Source of the DNA: JAIVGV01 sp032229975
GTDB lineage: Bacteria; Acidobacteriota; Blastocatellia; Pyrinomonadales; Pyrinomonadaceae
Direction: 5' to 3'
NCBI GenBank assembly: GCA_032229975.1
Contig: JAVXVG010000008.1
Location: forward strand, 224,672-288,671
Length of the DNA: 64,000 nucleotides
Below, one piece after another: positions 9,413 to 18,719 of the stretch (positions are counted from its first letter, which is position 1; every line of letters starts with the position of its first letter). The notes beneath the pieces are model-generated. The model had not been told where the DNA came from and searched no databases. It was given only the letters and a program-made list of their open reading frames with translations. The position numbers and the translations under genes are program-made.

Positions 9413-9442
9413 TTGACAAATCTATCTGCATAAGCATATAGT
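9413..9442 (+). promoter_or_regulatory. promoter of the primase-like gene
   Basis: TTGACA at 9413-9418 and TATAGT at 9437-9442 with an 18-base spacer, about 43 bases before the ATG at 9485. It is back to back with the excisionase-like promoter, and the two -35 boxes are only 17 bases apart, so one bound protein could act on both. Confidence 0.55.
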
Positions 9443-9484
9443 TTCACTTCAGCCTAAGAGTGCTAATAGCAGGTAGTTTTGGCA

Positions 9485-10837
9485 ATGGGTGCAGAAGCAA
9501 GGCAGGTCGATATTGAAGCCCGTCAATGGCTCGAACGAGCAGCCGAGCATTACCATGCGTGCCTACTCCACTCACCAGAAGCACAGGACATTCTACGCAA
9601 GCTAGGCATCTACTCACCCGAAATCATCACAGCCTTCCGTATCGGATGCTCAGACGGAACATTAACCAAAAAGCTAGCAGCGCAAGGGCGACAAGCTCTC
9701 AAGCGTATCGGCTTGCTCAGTAAATCAGGGAGTGAAGTGGTGAATGGCTGTCTAATCCTCCCCTTACTTGATCCGCAGAGCAAGCAAGTCATTAACCTCT
9801 ATGCCTATCACTTTGAGCGAAGCCAACATCTATTCCTACCCGGCGGGCGGCGCGGAATCTTCAACCCGCAAGCGGCGCAAAACACCGACGAAGTAATCAT
9901 CACCGGCAGCGTCATTGACGCAGCCTTGCTGTGGTCAATCGGTACTAGGTACGTCATTCCAGCTTATGCTGATCTAGGTCTGACAAATGAAATCATCGAG
10001 CATCTAGTCGAACATCGCATCAGGCGAGTGGTACTGCTGACAGGCGAAGGTACAGCAAACTGCGTGTTAACCCAGCAAATGCAAGCGAGACTCGCGGAGT
10101 CGAGCATCGAACTCCGCATAGTCGAGCTACCAGCTAAAGATGCCAGCACCTTTGTTATTAACGGTGGCACGTCCGATGACGTGCGACGACTCATCACCGA
10201 ACCGACAAATACACTGACGAGTGAGCAGAAGCCCGCGCCGCAGGTCAAGATGGCAGCAGATGGATCGTTCACATTCAATCTGCAAGACCACGAGTACCGC
10301 ATTCGCGGCTTGTCGCCAAAAGGTCTTGACCGCTTGAAAGTGAATGTCCGCTTGACCGTTGGCAACAACTTTCATCTTGATACGCTCGATCTCTATCACG
10401 CACGCGCCCGCTTCTCATTCGCACAAACGGCGGCGAAGCTGTGCGGCATCGCTGAAAAGCAGGTGAGCGCAGACTTGCTTTCGCTGATCGAACGGTTGGA
10501 ATCAATGCGACTTGAGATGCGAAGTAAAGGCGCGGAAGAAATTGTTGGGCAGATGACACCGCAGGAAAGAGACGATGCGCTCACCTTCCTACACTCGCCC
10601 GATTTATGCGAACGCATCGTAGAGGAATTTAGGCGTTGCGGGTTCGTCGGCGCACGCAGCACCGTATTGACGGCGTATCTCGCCGCCGTCTCCCGCAAAC
10701 TCTCAGAGCCGTTAGCCGTGCTGATTGTCGCCCGTTCGGGCGCGGGTAAATCTGTGCTCCAAGACGCCCTGTGCGCCTTCGTGCCGCCCGAAGAAACCGT
10801 CAGAGTCACGCGCCAGACCGGACAAGCCTTGTTCTGA
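9485..10837 (+). pseudogene. Toprim/primase-like ATPase gene, truncated at the 3' end
   Basis: The N-terminal half resembles the primase-type Toprim regions of mobile elements (GCLILPLLDPQ, then VIITGSVIDAALL and a later RVVLLTGEG). The C-terminal part begins a P-loop ATPase domain: the Walker A motif ARSGAGKS spans about residues 416-423. The frame stops only 27 residues later, so the Walker B, sensor and remaining ATPase parts are missing. Related mobile-element proteins I know of continue for several hundred residues. The stop lies where opposite-strand coding from the neighbouring HTH gene begins, so I read this as a deletion junction. Confidence 0.6.
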
Positions 10838-10937
10838 ATCTCCGTTCATCTTAAATTTCTCCTCAGCTTGCTGCGGGGTTGCCGATTGAAAATCGTCGAA
10901 GTCGGCGTGCGGAGCGTTTGAGCGACGCCACAGAAAT

Positions 10938-11357
10938 TTATTTGCCGTGTCTGGTTGCCATGAAGCTTGCTGATCGATCATGCCGCGCCTCTTTCATAAC
11001 TGGTCGCCACTTTTCAACCCCTATCTCCAGCGCGCGCCCCGTCGTCTCGGCCCTGATGTATCCGTGCCGCCTAAGCAAAGAGAGCCAGGATTGCACAGTT
11101 CGCTCTGACACCTGCATGTCGCGAGCGACGGTCGACACCCTCCTATACAGAGTGCCGGACTTACGGTCGGCGTGGACGATCAGGTAGCCAAATAGCCACA
11201 GTGCCTTTCCCATTGCGTGATAGTGCTTGCCTGTGGGATCGACGAAGAGCCCGCGCCAAACCGGACCCCACCACCCAGCGGGGCGAGCGTTCTGATCAGT
11301 CTGGGAGAATTGTGCTCGGAAAGTTAGTCTTTGTGGGGATGAATAGGCTGTTTGCAT
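10938..11357 (-). CDS. replication-type helix-turn-helix protein, probably disrupted at the C-terminus
   Basis: A 139-residue protein with a winged-helix segment typical of HTH_36/Rep-type proteins (about residues 73-105: STVARDMQVSERTVQSWLSLLRRHGYI). The preceding segment (GKALWLFGYLIVHADRKSG) resembles the start of the replication-protein helix-turn-helix fold. Just before its stop, a second minus-strand frame beginning at 10981 carries on with coding-like sequence (NKFLWRRSNAPHADFDDF) to about 10845, where it runs into the antisense of the truncated primase. This suggests a frameshift plus loss of the original 3' end. Confidence 0.55.
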   Translation of the reverse strand: MQTAYSSPQRLTFRAQFSQTDQNARPAGWWGPVWRGLFVDPTGKHYHAMGKALWLFGYLIVHADRKSGTLYRRVSTVARDMQVSERTVQSWLSLLRRHGYIRAETTGRALEIGVEKWRPVMKEARHDRSASFMATRHGK

Positions 11358-11711
11358 AGATGTTGTGAAGTAGTTAATGGTGAAACCGGGGAAGATGAAT
11401 ACGATGCATTCTGCGAGTATGTCACCATAAGCGAGTTATTCACATCGCCGCCCTTTCTTTAACATATTTATTTAACCCTCTGTATTTAGCTGGTTGTGGA
11501 TATCCTGATACACCTCATACATACAGGTAAGTTCGTCATCCATTTCGGCTAGTCTCTGCCGTAAGTCTGCGTATCAGAGACGCAGGTCTCTGCGCCTCAC
11601 GCGCAAAACTACGAATGATCCTGGAGGGCATAGTGGATAACTCCCGCCTGTGGAAGTACGCGGCAGGAAAGGGTCTCCAGCGAAGATGGTCGGTGCTTTA
11701 CACGGCGCGCC
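11358..11711. other. non-coding stretch with AT-rich DNA and DnaA-box-like motifs; possible element origin
   Basis: No gene is seen here. Three 9-mers each differ by one base from the DnaA box TTATCCACA or its complement: 11436-11444 (TTATTCACA), 11495-11503 (TGTGGATAT) and 11632-11640 (AGTGGATAA). Between the first two lies an AT-rich stretch at about 11455-11490. A small inverted repeat (AGAGAC...GTCTCT) lies near 11577-11592. With a Rep-type HTH gene and a primase fragment next door this could be a replication origin, now perhaps non-functional. Confidence 0.3.
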
Positions 11712-13709
11712 TCAATTCTTCTTGGCAACCGGCTTGGGGCCTCTCCTCAAGGGAGATATATCGAGCCGCTTAAGCGCCCTGCTCATGGCGGATATGCTTA
11801 CGCTGTCTCCGCGTTCTTCCCGCACATATTCACACAGCTTCTGCAAAGTAGGGTCTCCCAGTTCAATCTTGAGTCGCCGGATGAGTTTGAGTCCTTCGTC
11901 GCTTAGGATGGAGAATGGCTTCTGCGCTAGATTCTTACACAGCTCGAAGCTCACGTAGTTGATGCGATTTCTCCCTTCAAACATGGGGTCTTCTGAGTCA
12001 TTCCTCCGCACCTCATTGCGACCATAGATATTTAAATCAGTGTCCGCAGTGCGGTCCGAACTGCGGACACTGTAATGCATATCTGTCGTCGTTATTATTC
12101 CGCCCGCTAGGTGTACCCTTTCTGGTGTCTGCGTCATGTCTAATAGATGGTTCGTGGCATTGATTAGGGGAATCACCGCCCTGATTCTGATTTGCTCTCC
12201 CTCAAAGATGATGTTGTCGATGAGCAGCCTTAAGAAGCGTTGGCGTTCGGCGTCGTCAAACGTCTGCATCCGCTTTGCCGCGGTTCGGCAGTACTCTTCC
12301 AGCGTGCGGCGAATGTTCGTGCCGGCAGGTGTTCCGGCTGTTTTTTTCAGGCCGGCGGATCGTACCTCGAGTGCACTCTGGCGTTGCTTCAACTGTTCCA
12401 ACTGCTGTCCCAGTTGAGCAGGAGAAATAAATCCGGTGCGGTAGACCTCGAGCAGGCGCGCTTCTTCTTGGCTTACCCGCTCCGCCTCACGATTGACCAC
12501 TTCGGCCTCGCGGTTGCTGATTCTTTCGTCTTCCGACTCACGCTCACGCAGTCTGCCAACCTGATCAATGATGACGGCCGGATCAAGCACCGCTTCCGCT
12601 ATGGCCCCCCATACTGCCTCATCCAATATGCCCTCCCTCACAGTCGGCAACCGCTTACATCGGTTGAGGCAGCGGTAGTAGTATTTGCCGTGGCACGGAT
12701 CGCCGACGTAAGCCGCGCCGCACCCGCCGCACCGCACCAGCCCTTTCAGGAGGTACGAATGCTTGGCGTTACGCGGTGAGAAGACGGTGTTCTTCGTGAG
12801 TTGCATCTGCACACGCTCCCACAGGTCGCGGGGCACAATACGCAACTCCACAGGTAGCGTGACCGGCAGCCACTCCGTGCGTTGGCGCAGCCGACTACTA
12901 TTTTTAAGCGAGCGCTTGTATCTTGAGCGCGCGCCTGGCCTCTGCGACTCGCTGCCGTAGTGTTTATTGTAGTGCCAGACGCCAGCGTAAGTTTCGTTCC
13001 TGAGTACGCGCAGCACGGTCGATTTCGCCCACCTCCCACCTTTGCGTGGTCGCGTGCCTGACTCGTTGAGGCGCGCGACCACGCGGCTGGCAGACAGAGC
13101 TTCCCTGTCGACCCACTCATACATCTGGCGGACGAGGGCCGCTTCCTCCGGCACGAGTTCTAAATAGCCGTCTTGTCCTGAGGCGTTGTTTTTCGGGACA
13201 TAGCGGTAGCCATAAGAAGCGACCGAACCTAAGAACTGCTGCCGTACTTCCACTTTGTGGCGTCGGCCTCTCCTTGTGCGGTCGGCGATCATCTCGCGCT
13301 CGAACTCGGCGAAACTGCCGAGCACGTTGACCATCAGGTTATAGGTCGGACTCTCCTCTTGCGGGAGTTTGCGGAAGACGACGCGGACGCCGCTGCGCTC
13401 CAGATCACGTTTGACGATGCCGAGGTGTGCGACATCGCGGGCGAGCCGATCCACATCGTTTAAGAGCACGATGTCGAACCGTTTGCGCGCGGCACCGTCG
13501 CGTAGCCGATCGAGCGCGGGGCGACTGAGCAGCGCGCCGCTCCATCCCTCGTCCTTGTACACCTCGGCGAGGGCCCAACCTTGCGCTCGGGTGAAGCGTT
13601 CAAGTTCTGCTATTTGAGAGTCGATGGTCTGGCCCTCGCGCTGCTCTTCGGATGAGACGCGAGCGTAGATGGCCGCCCTCAGAATCGGGGCAGTGGCGGA
13701 ATCCGGCAT
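11712..13709 (-). CDS. large serine recombinase
   Basis: A resolvase/integrase-type DNA recombinase of 665 residues from the ATG at 13709; an upstream TTG at 13751 is possible. The catalytic resolvase domain begins with YARVSSEEQ (nucleophile about Ser19) and contains NDVDRLARD and EFEREMIADRTRRG. It is followed by a Recombinase domain (about 165-290), a zinc ribbon (CGGCGAAY ... CLNRC, near 330-360), a coiled-coil region rich in Glu/Arg (about 390-460), and an extra roughly 130-residue C-terminal part with an HTH-like end (SISAMSRALKRLDIS). Large serine recombinases integrate and excise phages, ICEs and Tn-like elements. It is the last gene of the XRE / RuvC-like / small protein operon. Confidence 0.88.
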   Translation of the reverse strand: MPDSATAPILRAAIYARVSSEEQREGQTIDSQIAELERFTRAQGWALAEVYKDEGWSGALLSRPALDRLRDGAARKRFDIVLLNDVDRLARDVAHLGIVKRDLERSGVRVVFRKLPQEESPTYNLMVNVLGSFAEFEREMIADRTRRGRRHKVEVRQQFLGSVASYGYRYVPKNNASGQDGYLELVPEEAALVRQMYEWVDREALSASRVVARLNESGTRPRKGGRWAKSTVLRVLRNETYAGVWHYNKHYGSESQRPGARSRYKRSLKNSSRLRQRTEWLPVTLPVELRIVPRDLWERVQMQLTKNTVFSPRNAKHSYLLKGLVRCGGCGAAYVGDPCHGKYYYRCLNRCKRLPTVREGILDEAVWGAIAEAVLDPAVIIDQVGRLRERESEDERISNREAEVVNREAERVSQEEARLLEVYRTGFISPAQLGQQLEQLKQRQSALEVRSAGLKKTAGTPAGTNIRRTLEEYCRTAAKRMQTFDDAERQRFLRLLIDNIIFEGEQIRIRAVIPLINATNHLLDMTQTPERVHLAGGIITTTDMHYSVRSSDRTADTDLNIYGRNEVRRNDSEDPMFEGRNRINYVSFELCKNLAQKPFSILSDEGLKLIRRLKIELGDPTLQKLCEYVREERGDSVSISAMSRALKRLDISPLRRGPKPVAKKN

Positions 13710-13747
13710 GGTTGAGGCGTTAGTTAATGTCGGGCGGGCACCAGCCC

Positions 13748-13951
13748 TCAATGCGATGCTGAGGTGTAGCTGCTGGTGTATCTGCTACTGATCTTAGCCG
13801 TCCTGTCGTCGCTGTCAAGACCTTCATCCGGCGGCTCACGGGCGGAGGTGGGGCCAAACAGCATGGCGAAAGCCGCCGACAGACGCTCAGTCGCGTCAGG
13901 CGTTTGTATCTCTTCCCAGACAATCGCCAGCTTCTTCTCACGCTGTTTCAT
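13748..13951 (-). CDS. small hypothetical protein of the recombinase operon (67 aa)
   Basis: Starts on an ATGA overlap with the stop of the RuvC-like gene (13948-13951) and ends about 40 bases before the recombinase ATG, so it is clearly part of that operon. The N-terminal half is a basic-then-amphipathic helix (KKLAIVWEEIQTPDATERL, then SAAFAMLFG); the C-terminal half is Ser/Thr/Asp-rich and probably disordered. No family is recognised. A role with the recombinase, for example as a directionality or accessory factor, is conceivable but not shown. Confidence 0.55.
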   Translation of the reverse strand: MKQREKKLAIVWEEIQTPDATERLSAAFAMLFGPTSAREPPDEGLDSDDRTAKISSRYTSSYTSASH

Positions 13952-14496
13952 ATTCCTTCACGATATTTGTCTTCCTCCAGTCCGCCGCCGAACTTCTCGT
14001 GTCGCGCCCCACCGAGTTCGTTTGCGACGAGCCCAACGGCCACTGCCCCGAACATCCTCTCGTAATAGGCTTTCGCTGCCGCGCCGCGCAAGGCATCGTA
14101 GCGGGCCAGCTCCGGGTAACGCTCGGCAAGCCTTCGAGAGACATCGCACTTGGTCGGCTTCTCGCTAAGACAGACGAGTCGCCGTACCGGAAGCGGCGCG
14201 TACTCACAGACGGGCAGACCGCGCACGCGCGCGGTCGCCTTGATCGCGGCGATCACGTGCGCTAAAAGCTCCGCCCGCTGCTGCACGACGAGCGGCTGTT
14301 CAATGGCCATGTGGGTCGGCCTGTACGTGGCGATCAGCTTACTTATGACGCGGGCAGCGGCACGGCGCACTTCTGCGGGGGTGCCCGGCACGCGGAGGCA
14401 TTTTACTCCATAGTAGCGCAGCGACGCGCCTTCAAAAACCGCCACCCCGAACATAGTGCGTCCGGGATCGACGGCCAGGATTCTGGGACCGTTCAT
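13948..14496 (-). CDS. RuvC-like Holliday-junction resolvase / RNase H-fold nuclease
   Basis: A 182-residue protein beginning with the RuvC signature ILAVDPGRTMFG (Asp10) and containing MAIEQP with Glu66, matching the first two catalytic acids of RuvC (which cuts four-way DNA junctions). The usual C-terminal Asp pair is not obvious; the region DALRGAAAKAYYERMFG (from about 134) stands where it should be. Chromosomal ruvC normally sits with ruvAB. This copy sits between an XRE regulator and a serine recombinase, so it is an element-borne nuclease, perhaps resolving recombination or replication intermediates. Confidence 0.72.
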   Translation of the reverse strand: MNGPRILAVDPGRTMFGVAVFEGASLRYYGVKCLRVPGTPAEVRRAAARVISKLIATYRPTHMAIEQPLVVQQRAELLAHVIAAIKATARVRGLPVCEYAPLPVRRLVCLSEKPTKCDVSRRLAERYPELARYDALRGAAAKAYYERMFGAVAVGLVANELGGARHEKFGGGLEEDKYREGI

Positions 14497-14554
14497 TGTG
14501 ATTTTGGTTAATGGTATTTGTTCGTCAGGGCACTCGCGCGCCGCGACGTGGGGC

Positions 14555-14977
14555 TTACAGGAAGGCCATCCGCTTCGCTAGCTCCGTCACATGACGGCGT
14601 GCCTTAAGCAGGTCGGCTTGAGTCGGCTGACCCGTCTGGATCAACTCTCGGTAGGCGCAGTATTCGCGCGCGCCGTCCTCGTTGAGAAAGTCAGCGAGGC
14701 GATCCTGTAGCTGCGTGATGCGTTCGAGGCGCTGCCGGTAGTCCGCTTGCAGCCGCTCGTATAGATTTTTGTACAGCACGCGCAGCGGAGCGCCGTAGAT
14801 TATTTCTAACAGCAGTGCAGTCTCAAGCGTCGGCAGCCGAGTGCCTAATTCGTAGCGCGAGACTTGGTCGGCCGTGTGGTGGTTGAGCAGATAGGCGATG
14901 TGCTTCTGCTCCAACCCGCGCCGCTTGCGGGTTTGCCAGAGGCAGTTCTCGACCGCGTGTTTTCCTCCTGGTGACAT
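14555..14977 (-). CDS. XRE-family transcriptional regulator
   Basis: A 140-residue protein with an N-terminal Cro/C1-type HTH (about residues 12-65: TRKRRGLEQKHIAYLLN, then QVSRYELGTRLPTLETALLLE). The C-terminal half is a charged helical region (YRQRLERITQLQDRLADFL). It is the first gene of the minus-strand set leading to the RuvC-like protein and serine recombinase, so it probably controls element gene expression, as repressors in temperate elements do. Its distance to the next gene is 58 bases. Confidence 0.78.
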   Translation of the reverse strand: MSPGGKHAVENCLWQTRKRRGLEQKHIAYLLNHHTADQVSRYELGTRLPTLETALLLEIIYGAPLRVLYKNLYERLQADYRQRLERITQLQDRLADFLNEDGAREYCAYRELIQTGQPTQADLLKARRHVTELAKRMAFL

Positions 14978-15450
14978 ATTTGTTTCAGGGTTAATGATTG
15001 AAGTATTTAAACTGTAGCACGCGCGGTGCCCGCGCGAAGGGGTGAAAATTAGCCTATGTAGGCTAGTTAGCGGGGGTTTTAGGTGGGCACGCTGTGGATA
15101 TGCACCGGATGAACGAATTGTCGCTCTGCTTAATGGCTTCCGTCTTTATTTTTCCTTTAATTTTGGAAGGTAGATCTACTCTTGCATGGTTCGGTAGCTT
15201 CTCTATAAATGCAGCGGCGTAAGCTATCAAGCCGATGACCGCAGTCAACCTCTGTGGCTAGTTCAAGCATTGTAGTTACTTGATATGCGCATAAGTGAGA
15301 ACCGCTATAGAAGCAGAATCAGCCCCCAAAGAATCGAGAGCATCATATCCCTTTCGCTGTCTTCGGAACGACACTTGCGGTCTATTATTACAAACGCTTT
15401 GTAAGAGCTGAGCGCATTCGATTTCCAGCCATATGAGGAGCTATCAAGGT
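14978..15450. other. intergenic, no supported gene
   Basis: Upstream of the XRE gene. A possible 61-residue minus-strand frame (15063-15248) lacks recognisable domains and a ribosome-binding site, so I do not annotate it. A DnaA-box-like TGTGGATAT occurs at 15093-15101. Otherwise nothing clear is seen. Confidence 0.4.
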
Positions 15451-15594
15451 ATGGCAAAGCAGCAAAATGTTACATACACTTCTCCGCACACTAGCAAGGC
15501 AAACCCACAGGTTCATTTGGATGTGATGAGTCGGAGTTCTGACCAAGCAAAGCCTCAGAAAGTCGGCCACGCGAACATCTATAGCGGAGAGTAG
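15451..15594 (+). CDS. very small hypothetical protein (47 aa), frame continues after an in-frame TAG
   Basis: GAGGAG at about 15436-15441 sits 9-10 bases before an ATG that opens a polar 47-codon frame (begins MAKQQNVTYTSPH). After the TAG at 15592-15594 the same frame continues 13 codons, with Ser/Lys/Gly-rich coding-like sequence, to a TAA at 15634-15636. A clean intrinsic terminator follows 22 bases later. The terminator and the ribosome-binding site argue for a real short transcription unit. The TAG may be a nonsense mutation or simply the stop. Confidence 0.4.
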   Translation: MAKQQNVTYTSPHTSKANPQVHLDVMSRSSDQAKPQKVGHANIYSGE

Positions 15595-15658
15595 CCAGTC
15601 AACAGCAAAGGTGATTCCGGCTCGAAGAGCAAGTAAGCCGGTTTACATCAAGGTTTTG

Positions 15659-15683
15659 AAGAGGCCTTTACGGCCTCTTTTTT
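15659..15683 (+). terminator. intrinsic terminator
   Basis: An 8-bp stem AAGAGGCC / GGCCTCTT with a 5-base loop (15667-15671), followed by a run of six T. It would end the transcript of the small gene at 15451. Confidence 0.85.
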
Positions 15684-15700
15684 ATTGTCCATAATGAAGT

Positions 15701-15895
15701 ATGGTACAAGTTGATTTAGGCAAATTTGAAAAACTATCTATAGAGCAGTTACGAACTATAGCGACGGAGGTAGGCATCAATTTTCTGATGGGCAACGAGA
15801 ACATTACCGACAAGGAAGATATATTGTTAGCCCTCGACGAGGCTGACCTGAAAGAGTTGGAAGAAAGTTATAATAGGGTACAAATTAGCTTATAA
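15701..15895 (+). CDS. small acidic hypothetical protein (64 aa)
   Basis: An all-helical acidic miniprotein: KLSIEQLRTIATEVGI, then an Asn-rich turn, then KEDILLALDEADLKELEESY. The first helix pair resembles a SAP-like or Rho-N-like helix-extension-helix, but the match is too short to claim. Composition is AT-rich relative to the core genome, as in other element genes. It starts 18 bases after the terminator. Function is unknown. Confidence 0.5.
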   Translation: MVQVDLGKFEKLSIEQLRTIATEVGINFLMGNENITDKEDILLALDEADLKELEESYNRVQISL

Positions 15896-16200
15896 ACATC
15901 AATATATAGACCCCTTGCGCGTTTCTTTGGATCCTCTATACTGATAGTAACAATCCTTACATCAGCACATAATCTTGACGTGCCTTAAGATTCCGTATGG
16001 GGGTCCGGTGTGCTTTATCGCACGTCAAGAGCCGGCCTCAATACGGGTTTTTAATAGCCCTCGTCGCCTAACGACCGTCAGGACAATAGTCACTGCTGGT
16101 GAAGGCAGAGTTCTCACAAATCATTATTTTATTTTTGTATCGACTGTGATACATCGTGCTATTCTTGCAAGTCGCTCTCGATACGACGAAAGGAGCATCA
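15896..16200. other. intergenic leader of the integrase gene
   Basis: No gene is seen. The stretch is moderately AT-rich and ends with a clear AAAGGAG ribosome-binding site (16190-16196) for the integrase. Weak -10-like hexamers occur, but none forms a convincing promoter pair. Confidence 0.35.
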
Positions 16201-17434
<1,234 letters not shown>

Positions 17435-17495
17435 AAACTTTCCGCCACCATGCGGGCTCACACAGCGTGCCCTGCAAACGGCTCGCCCTCTTTCT

Positions 17496-17571
17496 TGGTA
17501 GGCACGGTGGGACTCGAACCCACAACCCCCGCCTTGTAAGGGCGGTCGTCTACCATTGACAGTACGTGCCT
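17496..17571 (-). tRNA. tRNA-Val (TAC)
   Basis: A 76-nt cloverleaf with encoded CCA. The acceptor stem is AGGCACG / CGTGCCT, the anticodon stem CCGCC / GGCGG encloses loop CTTACAA (anticodon TAC), and the T arm GTGGG-TTCGAGT-CCCAC is regular. The D stem is short and irregular. Confidence 0.93.
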
Positions 17572-17656
17572 GCAAACTCTATTTGACACGCGCCCGCTTG
17601 CAAAGAACTTACGCGCTTCAACGCGCTTGAACGAACCCTCTCGCGCAAGCGAGCCA

Positions 17657-17686
17657 ATCGTAAGAGATGGTGCGCGCGGGTGTCAA
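17657..17686 (-). promoter_or_regulatory. promoter of the tRNA-Val/tRNA-Asp operon
   Basis: On the minus strand a perfect TTGACA (17686-17681) is followed after 18 bases by TACGAT (17662-17657), about 80 bases upstream of the tRNA-Val 5' end. Confidence 0.6.
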
Positions 17687-17712
17687 GCAGTCTTGACACT
17701 GACTAAGAGGAC

Positions 17713-18369
17713 TTAACTTTGAGAGAGCAGCAGCGCGGCGACTTCCTCCGGCGTGTCGCAGATGATGTTTGCGCCCGCAGCTTTGAGTTCCGCGCGTGAG
17801 CCGTAGCCGTAGGTGACGCCGACGGAGCGCACATCGTTGCGTCTCGCGGCGCGTATGTCGTGCTCGCGGTCGCCGATCATGACAGACTCCGCCGCGTCGA
17901 TCTCTTCGACGCGAAGCAAACGCGCGACGAGGTCTGCCTTGTCGTCGAGGCTGCCGTCGGGCGTCGCGCCGTGGACTGAGACGAAGAACTCTGCGAGGCG
18001 GAAGTGTTCGAGGATGAGCGCGGAATACTTTGTCACCTTCGACGTGGCGACGAAGAGCCGGAAGTCGGCGACGCTGAGAGCCGACAGCATCTCGCGCACG
18101 CCTTGATAGACTTCGTTCTCATAGAGGCCCACGCGCGCGAACCGCTCGCGATAGAGCGCAACGGCGCGCTCGACGAGTTCTCGATCATCTGCTCCGAGCA
18201 TGGCGGCGAAGTTCTCTCGCATGGGTGGCCCGATGAATCGGAGCAGTTCCGCGCGCGTGAGCATCGGGCGATTCAAGCCTTCGAGCGCGAATTGATAGCA
18301 GCGCGTGATGCCTTCGGCAGGGTCTGTCAGCGTGCCGTCGAGATCGAAGAGGAGATTGCGGATCGGCAT
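17713..18369 (-). CDS. HAD-family phosphatase (phosphoglycolate phosphatase-like)
   Basis: A 218-residue HAD hydrolase. Motif I is DLDGT (Asp9 nucleophile, Asp11 acid), motif II is VATSK, and motif IV is GDREHDIRAARR with the Mg-binding Asp pair. The cap region (about 20-85) is of the helical C1 type found in phosphoglycolate phosphatase, 5'-nucleotidase and beta-phosphoglucomutase relatives. The likely role is removal of a phosphate from a small metabolite; the substrate cannot be read from the sequence. It follows the 82-residue gene by 26 bases, forming a short operon. Confidence 0.85.
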   Translation of the reverse strand: MPIRNLLFDLDGTLTDPAEGITRCYQFALEGLNRPMLTRAELLRFIGPPMRENFAAMLGADDRELVERAVALYRERFARVGLYENEVYQGVREMLSALSVADFRLFVATSKVTKYSALILEHFRLAEFFVSVHGATPDGSLDDKADLVARLLRVEEIDAAESVMIGDREHDIRAARRNDVRSVGVTYGYGSRAELKAAGANIICDTPEEVAALLLSQS

Positions 18370-18395
18370 TCGAGTTTCGCGTGCGAAGTTTACGC

Positions 18396-18644
18396 TTACA
18401 ACAACCAGACGGGGAGTTGTGCATCGTCACGAACGTGAACATCATCATCTTCGATATGCGCGCGAATCTTCTCGCTGTTCGTTCGACGCGCGTCGTCGCC
18501 TCGTGCATCTTCGTCGATTGCGTTGTGTCGTGAGTCCTCCGAAGGCGTGTGCGCGGCGTCGCTTCCGTCGCGCGGGCGTTGCTTGCCGATGGGCTCGATG
18601 AGCACGTCGTGAACTTGTTCGTCCAATCTTCCGATGACGGGCAT
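18396..18644 (-). CDS. small hypothetical protein ending in LPVWLL (82 aa)
   Basis: The ATG at 18644 is preceded by GGAAGGAG at good spacing. The protein has an ordered N-terminus (PVIGRLDEQVHDVLIEPIG), a long charged and probably disordered middle (Asp/Glu/Arg/His-rich), and a short hydrophobic end (AQLPVWLL). It is followed closely by the HAD phosphatase. The pattern of two conserved-looking ends with a loose middle suggests a small adaptor. No function is assigned. Confidence 0.55.
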   Translation of the reverse strand: MPVIGRLDEQVHDVLIEPIGKQRPRDGSDAAHTPSEDSRHNAIDEDARGDDARRTNSEKIRAHIEDDDVHVRDDAQLPVWLL

Positions 18645-18719
18645 CGCCTGCGCTCCTTCCGGTCGTCAAACTTTGCGGCTATCATTATCTACACGCGCCG
18701 CGAATGAAAGTGTAGGCTC

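Noticed and set aside
15063..15248. 61-residue minus-strand frame
   Set aside because: No ribosome-binding site, no recognisable domain, and uneven composition; not supported as a gene.
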